DNA of 64,000 nucleotides from positions 1-64,000 of the forward strand of contig JAJEHI010000085.1 in the NCBI GenBank assembly GCA_022823775.1. The letters run 5' to 3'. The DNA is from Defluviicoccus sp. GTDB lineage: Bacteria > Pseudomonadota > Alphaproteobacteria > MPNO01. How positions within the stretch are numbered: position 1 is the first letter of the stretch; each line of letters opens with the position of its first letter. The position numbers and the translations under genes were made by a program. The notes beneath the pieces were generated by a model that did no database searches, was not told the origin of the DNA, and saw nothing but the letters and a program-made list of their open reading frames with translations. This document shows positions 43,172 through 51,705 of this stretch, one piece after another.

Positions 43172-44023
43172 TCAAGCCCCGTCCGCAAGTTCGATCTCGA
43201 CTCTGCAATGGTCGCTCGGCCCCCACTCCTCCGACGCGTTGAGGGCACGCACTCTCAGGGAGTCGGCGAGTTCGGTCGAGGCGAAGACATAGTCCAGTTG
43301 GCGCGCCGCCGTTTCGGGCGATTGCTTAACGGAGTGAAAGGTGGGGACATTCCTGCTGTCCCGTGGCAATTCGTCCGGCCAGGGATCGGCTCGTCTGCCG
43401 TTCGGGTATTCCGGTCCGACGCAGGGCAGCCCCATGACCTCCATTCGGTCGAACACGGTCTGGTAGCGAGCGGCCCAGTACTCGTCACCGTATTCCCCGT
43501 AGCCGCGCAGAATGTTGAGGTCGCCGGCCGCCACAACGCGATGCCCGTCCACATCCGCGATGAAAGCAGACAGGTCGGAAACGATGCGGTGAGCCGAGCC
43601 ATCCGAAAAGATGAAAGGCCTGTATCCCGCCCGAACGTGAGTGCTGACCCACTGCGCATACATCGAAACGACGACCAGGGGACCGCCGGTGGGTGGTGTA
43701 ACTGAGGCAGCTGCAAGTGTGCCAGGCGAGAAGACCACCAGGTCCCCGGACTCTGCCGCATTGATCGACTTCGACTCGATCCAGTCAACCTCGATGCGGT
43801 TTGAGAGTTTCACTATTGCCGTTCTGAATCCGGCCCTGCCGCCAACGATCGTGGTCTCCCATGGCGCCGCATCGATCTCGATTGCGGGGTCGGCTTGGAT
43901 TCGCTCCGCGACATCCGGAGGGGGCCTGCCGGCTTCCTGAAGCAGCGCGAGGTCGACATCCAGGTCGAGCAGGTATCGCCATGACTCGTGCTTGTGAGCC
44001 ATGTTCCAAGAGATGATCTTCAT
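43172..44023 (-). CDS. Endonuclease/exonuclease/phosphatase (EEP) family protein
   Basis: 283 residues with the EEP/DNase I-like set: ISWNM at the N-terminus, LLQEAG for the metal-binding glutamate, GDLNILRG for D-x-N, and the C-terminal PSDHCRVEIEL with the SDH catalytic triad part. Could be a nuclease or phosphodiesterase. No signal peptide, so cytosolic. Convergent with the unknown protein at 42303-43124. The coding region is less G+C-rich than its surroundings. Confidence 0.85.
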   Translation of the reverse strand: MKIISWNMAHKHESWRYLLDLDVDLALLQEAGRPPPDVAERIQADPAIEIDAAPWETTIVGGRAGFRTAIVKLSNRIEVDWIESKSINAAESGDLVVFSPGTLAAASVTPPTGGPLVVVSMYAQWVSTHVRAGYRPFIFSDGSAHRIVSDLSAFIADVDGHRVVAAGDLNILRGYGEYGDEYWAARYQTVFDRMEVMGLPCVGPEYPNGRRADPWPDELPRDSRNVPTFHSVKQSPETAARQLDYVFASTELADSLRVRALNASEEWGPSDHCRVEIELADGA

Positions 44024-44124
44024 CGTGCTTAGGCCCTCGCGCCAAGGACGACTTCGACCGGACGGTCTCCGGCGCGGCGGCGTTCGGGATAAGCCTGGGA
44101 CCGCCCGCTCAGTGCTGGCCTACC

Positions 44125-44490
44125 TCACCACACCCAGGTGGTGACGTTGGGATAGGGTTCCGACCTCGACATGTAGTTGAGGCCCTTGACGCAGCGCACG
44201 ATCCACCACACGACGACGATCATCAATACGGCCCAGCCGATCACGACAAACGAGGTCAGCACACCGACCGCGCCGAGGAGCAGGCCGATCCAGAACGTCC
44301 TGATCTGGAAACGGTAGTGCTTGGCGACCCATGCGCTGGCGTCGTTCCGGTTCACATACGCCACGATGACGCCGACGACGGCCAGCAATCCGACGATGAC
44401 GCCGCCCAGATAGAGGACATAGACGATTTTCGCGGTCCCGCCGCCCTTCGCGGCCCCGTTTCCGGGCGGTTGCATTCCGGGACTCGACAT
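44125..44490 (-). CDS. Small DUF4870-like membrane protein
   Basis: 121 residues. Gly/Pro-rich N-terminus, then three hydrophobic segments, with the central HYRFQIRTFWIGLL and the late WWIVRCVKGLNYM typical of DUF4870-type proteins in Proteobacteria. Inner membrane; function unknown. It lies 19 nt downstream of the zinc ADH gene on the same strand, so the two may be cotranscribed, but no functional link is evident. Confidence 0.8.
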   Translation of the reverse strand: MSSPGMQPPGNGAAKGGGTAKIVYVLYLGGVIVGLLAVVGVIVAYVNRNDASAWVAKHYRFQIRTFWIGLLLGAVGVLTSFVVIGWAVLMIVVVWWIVRCVKGLNYMSRSEPYPNVTTWVW

Positions 44491-44509
44491 AAGCGCGCTC
44501 CCGCGCCGT

Positions 44510-45625
44510 TCAGGGCGCCTCGGCGGTATCGATGTGGATGTGGACCGGCTCCGGCCCGTCCTCCACTTCTCGCCCCAGCACGCGGACCGCCTTTTCCGCC
44601 TCCGCGATGGGATAGTCGTGGGTGCACAGGACGGCGAGGTCGCGCCAGCGGGATTTCAGGATGTCGATCGCCTTCACCGTGTCGACCCAGTCCGACGACA
44701 GCACGCCGAGCAGGGAGATCTCGCGAAAGATCAGCTTGTCGGTATAGAGCTCGTTGAGCGCGTTGTCGGTCTTGAGGCCGGCGACGACGACGTTCCCGCC
44801 CTTGCGCACCATGTCCACGGCCTGAAGCAGCGGCTCGGTCGCGTGCGCCGATACGTCGACCACCACGTCGGCGCCATGGCCTCCGGTCAGCGCGAGCACC
44901 CGCTCCACCGGGTCTTCCGCGTCGACGTCGATCGTCACGTCGGCCCCGAGTTCCCGGGCGAGTTCCAGCCGCCTCCTGTCGGCGCCCGTGCCGGTGACGA
45001 TCACCTGCTCCGCGCCGATCTCGCGCGCGACCACGACCGAGAGCAGCCCGCGCTGGCCGGGACCGGTTATGACCACCGTGTCGCCGGCGCGCGTTTGCGG
45101 CCTTTCGCCCGCCCAGCGAACCGCGTTGGACAGCGGGTTGAACAGGCTCAGAACGTCCGTCGGGATGTCGTCGGGCGCCCTGTGGAGCCGCGTGCGGGGG
45201 TGGAGGTAGAGGTGGGAGGCGTAGCCGCCCCAGAGATGCGGCGGGACGTCGAATCCCATGCGCAGCCCGTAGCCCATGTTGTTGTCGCAGAGGACGGTGC
45301 GATCGTCCTTGCAGTACCGGCACTCGCCGCAGCCGATCGAGGTCTCGACGATCACCCGGTCCCCTTCCCTGACGCCCCAGCGCTCGAGCGCGTCGGCGCC
45401 GGCGCGGTCGATCCAGCCGAAGATCTCGTGGCCCGGGACGATAGGAAAGATGCCGCGGCCGGAAGCGCCGAGCCGCCCGTCGTACTGCTCGTAATCGGTG
45501 CCGCAGAGCCCCGCCGCCTCCATCCGGAGAACCCCGTCGTCCGCGCCGATATCGGGTATCGCGACCTCGCGGTAGTCGAACTTGCGCGGCGCCGTCAACA
45601 CCGCGGCGAAGGCGTTGTCCACCAT
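44510..45625 (-). CDS. Zinc-dependent alcohol dehydrogenase
   Basis: A 371-residue MDR enzyme. Catalytic zinc ligands include C41 (GLCGTDY) and H66-E67 (PGHE); the structural zinc site is C99, C102, C105 and C113. The NAD motif is VVITGPGQRGLLSVVVA. It oxidises an alcohol or polyol. ATG at 45625; divergent from the thiolase gene over 98 bp. Resembles glucose/threonine-type dehydrogenases in its zinc lobes; the substrate is unknown. Confidence 0.9.
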   Translation of the reverse strand: MVDNAFAAVLTAPRKFDYREVAIPDIGADDGVLRMEAAGLCGTDYEQYDGRLGASGRGIFPIVPGHEIFGWIDRAGADALERWGVREGDRVIVETSIGCGECRYCKDDRTVLCDNNMGYGLRMGFDVPPHLWGGYASHLYLHPRTRLHRAPDDIPTDVLSLFNPLSNAVRWAGERPQTRAGDTVVITGPGQRGLLSVVVAREIGAEQVIVTGTGADRRRLELARELGADVTIDVDAEDPVERVLALTGGHGADVVVDVSAHATEPLLQAVDMVRKGGNVVVAGLKTDNALNELYTDKLIFREISLLGVLSSDWVDTVKAIDILKSRWRDLAVLCTHDYPIAEAEKAVRVLGREVEDGPEPVHIHIDTAEAP

Positions 45626-45723
45626 CGGTCCCCTCCCCGCTTGATTATTTCCCGTCCGAAATCGATCATAACGGGCGCGCGACAGGCCCGCGAGGCGGGC
45701 GCCTTCCAACCCGGGAATTACTC

Positions 45724-46890
45724 ATGACCGCATGCATCGTAGGCTGGTCCCACACGAAGTTCGGCAAGCACGAAGACCGGGACATCGAGTCCCTTATCGC
45801 CGAGGTCGCCGTCGGCGCCCTGACGGATGCCGGAGTCGCCCCCGGCGACATCGACGAAATCTATATCGGCCACTGCAACGGCGGCTTCGTGCGCCAGGAG
45901 TTCCCGTCCTCGCTGGTGCTCCAGGCCGATGACGATCTGCGGTTCAAGCCCGCGACCCGGGTGGAGAACGCCTGCGCCACCGGGTCCGCCGCGATCCACC
46001 AGGGGCTGAACGCGATCGCCGCCCGCAAGGCGCGCCGGGTGCTGGTGGTCGGCGTCGAGAAGATGACGGAGCTCGCCGGGGCCGCGATCGGCGAAGTGCT
46101 GGTCAAGGCGAGCTACGTCAAGGAGGAAGGCGGGGAGAACGGAAGCTTCGCGGCGATCTTCGGACGCATCGCCGAAAGCTACTTCCAGAAATACGGCGAC
46201 AAGACCGACGCGCTCGCCAGGATCGCCGCCAAGAACCACGCCAACGGCGCGGTGAATCCGCTCGCCCATTTCCAGAAGAAACTCGACTTCGAATTCTGCC
46301 GTACCCCGTCCGACAAGAACCCCATCGTCGCGGGTCCGCTGAAGCGAACCGACTGCTCGCCGGTGACGGACGGCGCGGCGGCGGTGGTGCTGACGGACCT
46401 CGATACCGCGCTGGCCCACGACAAGGCGGTCGTTTTCCGCGCCGCGCGGCATGTGAACGAGTTCCTGCCGATGAGCCGGCGCGACCCGACGAGGTTCGAG
46501 GGCGCCGAGCTGGTCTGGCAACAGGCCTTCGACGACAGCGGGCTCGCGCTAGACGATCTCGACCTGCTCGAAGTGCACGACTGTTTCACGATCGCCGAGC
46601 TGATCATCTACGAGGCGCTCGGCCTGACGGCACGCGGCGAAGGCGCGGCCGCCGTCGAGGAGGGCTGGGCCGAGAAGACCGGGAAGCTGCCTATCAACCC
46701 CTCTGGCGGACTTAAGTCCAAAGGCCATCCGATCGGCGCAACCGGGGTCTCCATGCATGTGATGGCCGCGATGCAGGTGCGCGGCGACGCCGGTGCGATC
46801 CAGGTGCCCGACGCCAGGCTCGCCGGCGTGTTCAACATGGGCGGGAGCGCGGTGGCCAACTACGCGAGCATCCTGGAACCGCTCCGCTGA
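45724..46890 (+). CDS. Thiolase family protein (acetyl-CoA acetyltransferase-like)
   Basis: 388 residues. Nucleophilic cysteine C84 in NACATGSAA, a HDCFTIAE motif for the second catalytic histidine, and GGLKSKGHPIGATG at the C-terminus, where the classical CxG is replaced. This pattern is that of SCP2-type thiolases or lipid-transfer-like thiolases rather than PhaA/FadA. It may cleave or condense acyl-CoAs, or act as part of a heteromer. The molybdo-enzyme gene follows 34 nt later. Confidence 0.88.
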   Translation: MTACIVGWSHTKFGKHEDRDIESLIAEVAVGALTDAGVAPGDIDEIYIGHCNGGFVRQEFPSSLVLQADDDLRFKPATRVENACATGSAAIHQGLNAIAARKARRVLVVGVEKMTELAGAAIGEVLVKASYVKEEGGENGSFAAIFGRIAESYFQKYGDKTDALARIAAKNHANGAVNPLAHFQKKLDFEFCRTPSDKNPIVAGPLKRTDCSPVTDGAAAVVLTDLDTALAHDKAVVFRAARHVNEFLPMSRRDPTRFEGAELVWQQAFDDSGLALDDLDLLEVHDCFTIAELIIYEALGLTARGEGAAAVEEGWAEKTGKLPINPSGGLKSKGHPIGATGVSMHVMAAMQVRGDAGAIQVPDARLAGVFNMGGSAVANYASILEPLR

Positions 46891-46924
46891 TCGCGCTCTG
46901 AAACAGTAACCGGCGGAAATTTCG

Positions 46925-49258
46925 ATGGGCGAATTCGGCGTCGGGCAATCCGTGCCGCGTTTGGAAGACCCGGCGCTGCTGACGGGCCGCGGTCTGTTCG
47001 CGGACGATGCGGGACCGGGTTTCGAGGGGGCCCTGCGGGGCTACGTCCTGCGTTCGCCGCATGCAAACGCGCGGTTCGGGGAGATCGACGTTTCCGCGGC
47101 TGCCGCCATGCCCGGCGTCTCCGCGGTGCTGACCGCGCGGGACTACCTGGCGGACGGTCTGGGACCGATCCCCCATATCGGGCCGCCGGTCAAGCGGCGC
47201 AGCGGCGAGGCGCCGGCGAGCCCTCCTTATTTCCCGCTCGCGGACGGCCACGCGCGCCACGTCGGCGATGGGGTGGTCTTCATCGTCGCGGAGACCCTCG
47301 ATCGGGCGAAGGACGCCGCCGAGCGGATCGCGATCGACTACGCCCCCCTCCCCGCGGCGACGCGGACCGCCGACCTGCTCGACGACGGCGCGCCAGCCGT
47401 CTTCGACGGTTGTCCCGGCAACGAATGCTTCGTCCACGAGGTCGGCGACCGCGCCGCGACGGACGCCGCCTTCTCGGGCGCGCGCAATGTCGTCAAGCGC
47501 CGATTCCTGCTGTCACGCGTGCTCGCCAACGCGATGGAGCCGCGCGGTTGTCTCGCCGATTACGATCCCCGCGCGCGCCGCCTCTTCCTGCGCGCGCCGG
47601 TCCAGCATCCCTTCGTGGTGCGCGGTCTGCTGGCAGGACGGGTGTTCGGCGTCGACGAGCAGAGCATCCACGTCGAGGTCGACGACGTGGGCGGCAGCTT
47701 CGGCATCAAGGCCAACGTCTATCCGGAGTACCTGCTGTCGCTGTGGGCGGCGCGCCGGCTGGGCCGTCCCGTCCGCTGGGTGAGCGAGCGCTCGGAAGGG
47801 CATCTGAGCGACTATCACGGGCGCGACAACGTCACGGATGCCGAGCTCGCGCTCGATGCGGATAACCGTTTCGTCGGGCTCCGTGTGCGAACCGTGGTGA
47901 ATCTCGGCGCCTATCTCTCTCCGCTCGGCGCGGGACCGGCGGTGAACAATCTCGGCTCTCTCGCCGGCGTCTACCGGACGCCCGCGGCGCATGTCGAAGT
48001 CCGGGGCGCGTTGAGCAACAGCCAGCCGACCGCTCCCTATCGCGGCGCCGGTCGGCCGGAAGCGGCTTTCGTGATCGAACGGCTGATCGACGCCGCCGCG
48101 GAAGATCTGGGCGTGGACCGCCTTGAGCTCCGCCGCCGGAACATGATCGGCCGCGACGAGCTCCCCTTCGTCACCCCGCTCGGCTTCGTCTACGATTCGG
48201 GCGATTTCGAGGCCAACATGGACCGCGCGCTGACGCTTGCCGAGGCCGGCAGCTTCGAGGCACGGCGGCGCGATGCGGCAGAGAACGGCAGGCTGCTGGG
48301 GCTCGGCGTCGCGAACGCGATCGAGCGCGCCGCTCCGCCGGGGCTCGAATTCGCCGAAATCCGCTTCGCGCCGTCGGGGCGCGCGACCGTGCTGTGCGGC
48401 GCGACGACCCAGGGACAGGGCCATGCGACGACGTTCGCGCAACTGCTGAGCGACCGGCTCGGACTGGAGGCGCACGAAATCCAGTTCGTGCAGGGCGATA
48501 CGGACCGTCTCGCCTTCGGCTTCGGCGCCGGCGGCTCGCGAATCTCGGCGATGGGCTGCGCGGCGCTGCTGATCGCCGCCGACAAGATCGTTGAAAAGGG
48601 AAAGCGCATCGCCGCGCATGTGCTCGAAGCCGCCGAGGACGATATCGAGTTCCGCGACGGCCGTTTCGCCATCGCCGGAACCGACCGCGGCATGGGCCTG
48701 GGCGACGTGGCGAAGGCCGCTTTCCAGCCGGCCCGCCTCCCGGCCGACATAGAGCCGGGTCTGATGGAGACCGGGACTTACCGGTCGCACGTCGCGAGCT
48801 ATCCCAACGGCTGCCATGTCTGCGAGGTCGAAATCGACAAGGAGACGGGCGAAACCCGTATCCTGCGCTATGTCGTGGTCGACGACTTCGGCACCGTCAT
48901 CAATCCGCTCCTGGTCAAGGGGCAGGTCCATGGCGGCGTCGCCCAGGGCGCGGGACAGGCGTTGATGGAACAGATGGTCTTCGACCCGGACAGCGGACAG
49001 ATGCTGGCAGGCTCGCTGATGGACTACACGATGCCGCGTAGCGACGATTTGTGCACCGTCGAGGTGGAGAGCAACCCGGTGCCGACCCCAGCCAATCCGC
49101 TCGGCGTCAAGGGCGCCGGGGAGGCCGGCACCGTAGGCGCGCTGCCGGCGGTGATAAGCGCGGTGAGCGACGCGCTGCGCCCGCTCGGGATCGGCGAGAT
49201 CGAAATGCCGGCGACGCCGGAGAGGCTGTGGAGGGCAATTCGGTCGGCTCCAGGTTAG
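46925..49258 (+). CDS. Xanthine dehydrogenase/CoxL-family molybdopterin-binding subunit (form II-like)
   Basis: A 777-residue large subunit. N-terminal domain FGVGQSVPRLEDPALLTGRG, Mo-cofactor segment GGSFGIKANVYPE, PYRGAGRPEA near residues 370-379, and GVKGAGEAGTVGALPAV with the catalytic glutamate near the C-terminus. The PYRGAGR form marks the form II/aldehyde-oxidase-like group, not true CO dehydrogenase (AYxCSFR). The small [2Fe-2S] and medium FAD subunits are not adjacent. Likely hydroxylates an aldehyde or N-heterocycle with partners encoded elsewhere. Confidence 0.9.
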   Translation: MGEFGVGQSVPRLEDPALLTGRGLFADDAGPGFEGALRGYVLRSPHANARFGEIDVSAAAAMPGVSAVLTARDYLADGLGPIPHIGPPVKRRSGEAPASPPYFPLADGHARHVGDGVVFIVAETLDRAKDAAERIAIDYAPLPAATRTADLLDDGAPAVFDGCPGNECFVHEVGDRAATDAAFSGARNVVKRRFLLSRVLANAMEPRGCLADYDPRARRLFLRAPVQHPFVVRGLLAGRVFGVDEQSIHVEVDDVGGSFGIKANVYPEYLLSLWAARRLGRPVRWVSERSEGHLSDYHGRDNVTDAELALDADNRFVGLRVRTVVNLGAYLSPLGAGPAVNNLGSLAGVYRTPAAHVEVRGALSNSQPTAPYRGAGRPEAAFVIERLIDAAAEDLGVDRLELRRRNMIGRDELPFVTPLGFVYDSGDFEANMDRALTLAEAGSFEARRRDAAENGRLLGLGVANAIERAAPPGLEFAEIRFAPSGRATVLCGATTQGQGHATTFAQLLSDRLGLEAHEIQFVQGDTDRLAFGFGAGGSRISAMGCAALLIAADKIVEKGKRIAAHVLEAAEDDIEFRDGRFAIAGTDRGMGLGDVAKAAFQPARLPADIEPGLMETGTYRSHVASYPNGCHVCEVEIDKETGETRILRYVVVDDFGTVINPLLVKGQVHGGVAQGAGQALMEQMVFDPDSGQMLAGSLMDYTMPRSDDLCTVEVESNPVPTPANPLGVKGAGEAGTVGALPAVISAVSDALRPLGIGEIEMPATPERLWRAIRSAPG

Positions 49259-49307
49259 GGCATTTTTCGGCCGGGCACGCTTGGGGCCCGCTGCCGCCTG
49301 ACTGCAT

Positions 49308-49408
49308 CCCCCTCACCCCGGCCCTCTCCCCGGTGGGGAGAGGGAGACTCGTTCGCCGACTCCGACTCATCTTCTCCCCTCCCGCTTGCGGGAGGGGCCG
49401 GGGGAGGG
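49308..49408. repeat. Dispersed palindromic repeat, family A, copy 4
   Basis: Nearly identical to copy 3 (24138-24239) through the first hairpin, and sharing the extended upstream GCATTTTTCG-CCGGGCACG block at 49260. It fills the convergent gap between the CoxL-type gene and the PNPOx-like gene. Nothing else seen in the 182-bp gap. Confidence 0.8.
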
Positions 49409-49440
49409 CCGTGACCCGGTCGGGTCGGAAAAGGTTGTAG

Positions 49441-50079
49441 TCAGTAAAGCCGCTTCTCGTAGCTCTCCCGGATCCTTTCCTCGATCTCCTCCAGCGGGGT
49501 ATCGCTTTCCCGCTGGTCCCTGGTGATCTGGGCGAGCGTCGGGAACTCCTTGCGGTCGATCGTCGTATCGGGATCCCACAGCCGGGCGCGCTTGAGCGCC
49601 TTGGCGCAGTGGAAGAACACCTCGTCGATCTCGACCAGAATCCCCAGTTGCGGGACCTTGCCGCGGACGGCCATGTCCGCGAGCGCCTCCGGATCGTCGC
49701 CGACCCGCGCCCGGCCCGAGGCGCGCAAGGTCTCCTCCACGCCGGGAAGGAGGAAAATCAGCGCGACCGAATGACCCGGGTTCTCCACGATGTTGGACAT
49801 CGTGTCGGCGCGGCGGTTGCCGGGCCGTTCGGGGATCAGGATCGTGCGGTCGTCGATCACCTTGACGAAGCCCGCCGGATCGCCGCGCGGGCTGATGTCG
49901 GCGCGCCCGTCCACGCCGACCGTCGAAATGAACAGGATGGGCGACAAGGAGAGAAAGTGCCGCGCGTGCTTGTCGAGCATCGGCATTTCCTTCTCCGCGA
50001 TCGACGGGATGGGCTCGCCCACGGCTTCGCGTAGATCGTCGTAGGCTTCGATCGAGCTCAATCCGGCGCTTTCGGTCAT
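49441..50079 (-). CDS. Pyridoxamine 5'-phosphate oxidase-like flavin protein
   Basis: A 212-residue split-barrel flavoprotein (PNPOx-like), with SPILFISTVGVDGRADISPRG and the RRADTMSNIVENP strand-helix typical of the MSMEG_1061-type FMN-dependent family. It may bind FMN or F420 and reduce or detoxify a small molecule. ATG at 50079. Divergent from the acyl-CoA ligase gene. Confidence 0.85.
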   Translation of the reverse strand: MTESAGLSSIEAYDDLREAVGEPIPSIAEKEMPMLDKHARHFLSLSPILFISTVGVDGRADISPRGDPAGFVKVIDDRTILIPERPGNRRADTMSNIVENPGHSVALIFLLPGVEETLRASGRARVGDDPEALADMAVRGKVPQLGILVEIDEVFFHCAKALKRARLWDPDTTIDRKEFPTLAQITRDQRESDTPLEEIEERIRESYEKRLY

Positions 50080-50172
50080 GGGTCCGCTCCAGGAATTTTC
50101 CGGACTGTCGCGCCTGCGCCTCTTCGATGCAAGAGCTTGACGATGCGCGGCGCGATGTGGGACGGAAACGCC

Positions 50173-51702
50173 ATGAATCTCGCCCAGCTCCTCGCCAAGC
50201 CTGCCGCCGCGTGGTCGGACCGTCCGGCGGTCGCCGTCGGCGGCAGCCCCGTACTCACCTATCGCGAGCTTGCCGACAGGACGGCGCGAATCGCCACCGG
50301 CTTGCGCGAAACCCATGGGCTCGTGCCGGGAGACCGGGTCGCGCTGGCGATGACCAACACGCCGGAATACGTGGAAGCCCTGTTCGCGGCCTGGCACGGC
50401 GGGTTCGCGGCGGTACCGATCAACGCCAAGCTCCACCCGCAGGAATTCGCTTACATCCTGGACGACTCGGGATCGAAGGTGTGCATCGCGACCGAGGACC
50501 TGGCGGAGGGGATCGGGGGCGTCACGGGCGATCTTCCGGAGCTCCGGGCGGTTCCGGTCGTCGGCGGGATGGAATACGCCAGGCTCTCCGCCGCAGAACC
50601 TTCTCCGATGGCGGATGCGGCTCCCGACGATCTCGCGTGGCTGTTCTACACCAGCGGCACGACGGGACGCCCCAAGGGCGCGATGCTCAGCCATCGCAAC
50701 CTGCTGACCATGACGCTGAGCTACTACGCCGATATCGACGGGGTGAGCGCGGACAGCACGATCGTCCACGCCGCGCCGATGTCGCACGGCTCGGGCCTTT
50801 ACTTGCTGCCGCATATCGCCAAGGGCGCGTGCCAGGTGATACCCGAGAGCAAGGGCTTCAACGGCGACGAATTTCTGGCCCTGCTCCCCTCCTACACCGA
50901 TGTCATGGCGTTCTTCGCGCCGACCATGGTGACACGGCTGGTCAACGCGCCGTCGCTCGGCGACGCCGATCTCACGAATTTGCGGACCATCGTCTACGGC
51001 GGAGGACCGATGTATGCGGAGGATTGCCTCCGCGCGCTCGATGCGCTCGGCCCCCGGCTGGTGCAGATTTACGGCCAGGGCGAGTCGCCCATGACCATCA
51101 CCGGGCTGTCGCGCGAGGCGCATCTCGACCGAGATCACCCGCGCTACGTGGAACGTCTGGCCTCGGTCGGGATCGCTCGCACGGATGTCGAGGTAAGGGT
51201 CTGCGACGGCCGCGACGAGGACGTGGCGCCGGGCGAAATCGGCGAGGTGCTGGTGCGCGGCGACGTGGTGATGACCGGCTACTGGCGCAACCCCGAGGCC
51301 ACGGCGGAGACGCTGCGCGGCGGCTGGCTCCATACCGGCGACATGGGCGCTTTCGACGAGGACGGGTATCTCACTCTCAAGGACCGGTCGAAGGACCTGA
51401 TCATCTCGGGCGGGTCAAACATCTATCCGCGCGAGGTGGAGGAAGTGCTGCTCCGGCATCCGGGCGTGCTCGAGGTGTCGGTGATCGGCCGTCCGCACCA
51501 CGACATGGGCGAGGAAGTCGTGGCCTTCGTCGTTCCCCGGCCGGAGGCCGCGGTCGACGAGGCGGCTCTGGACGGTCTCTGCATAGAGAACATCGCCCGC
51601 TTCAAGCGGCCGCGCGCCTATCGCTTCATCGACGCGCTGCCCAAGAACAACTACGGCAAGGTGCTCAAGACCGAGCTTCGCAAGTCGGAAGCGTCGGGCT
51701 AG
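50173..51702 (+). CDS. Acyl-CoA synthetase (AMP-forming, class I adenylate-forming)
   Basis: About 509 residues. P-loop-like A3 motif YTSGTTGRPKGAM, A5 YGQGESPMT, A7 TGDMG, A8 DRSKDLIISGGSNIYPREVEE, and the catalytic C-terminal lysine in NNYGKVLK. Activates a carboxylic acid as its CoA thioester. The start is uncertain: ATG at 50173 (MNLAQLLA) fits the family, but in-frame ATGs at 50155 and 50143 are possible. Ends 3 nt from the convergent formyltransferase gene. Confidence 0.9.
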   Translation: MNLAQLLAKPAAAWSDRPAVAVGGSPVLTYRELADRTARIATGLRETHGLVPGDRVALAMTNTPEYVEALFAAWHGGFAAVPINAKLHPQEFAYILDDSGSKVCIATEDLAEGIGGVTGDLPELRAVPVVGGMEYARLSAAEPSPMADAAPDDLAWLFYTSGTTGRPKGAMLSHRNLLTMTLSYYADIDGVSADSTIVHAAPMSHGSGLYLLPHIAKGACQVIPESKGFNGDEFLALLPSYTDVMAFFAPTMVTRLVNAPSLGDADLTNLRTIVYGGGPMYAEDCLRALDALGPRLVQIYGQGESPMTITGLSREAHLDRDHPRYVERLASVGIARTDVEVRVCDGRDEDVAPGEIGEVLVRGDVVMTGYWRNPEATAETLRGGWLHTGDMGAFDEDGYLTLKDRSKDLIISGGSNIYPREVEEVLLRHPGVLEVSVIGRPHHDMGEEVVAFVVPRPEAAVDEAALDGLCIENIARFKRPRAYRFIDALPKNNYGKVLKTELRKSEASG

Positions 51703-51705
51703 GAG

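Noticed and set aside
46925-49258. Carbon monoxide dehydrogenase large subunit (coxL form I)
   Set aside because: The active-site loop is PYRGAGR rather than AYxCSFR and coxM/coxS are absent, so CO oxidation is not supported.
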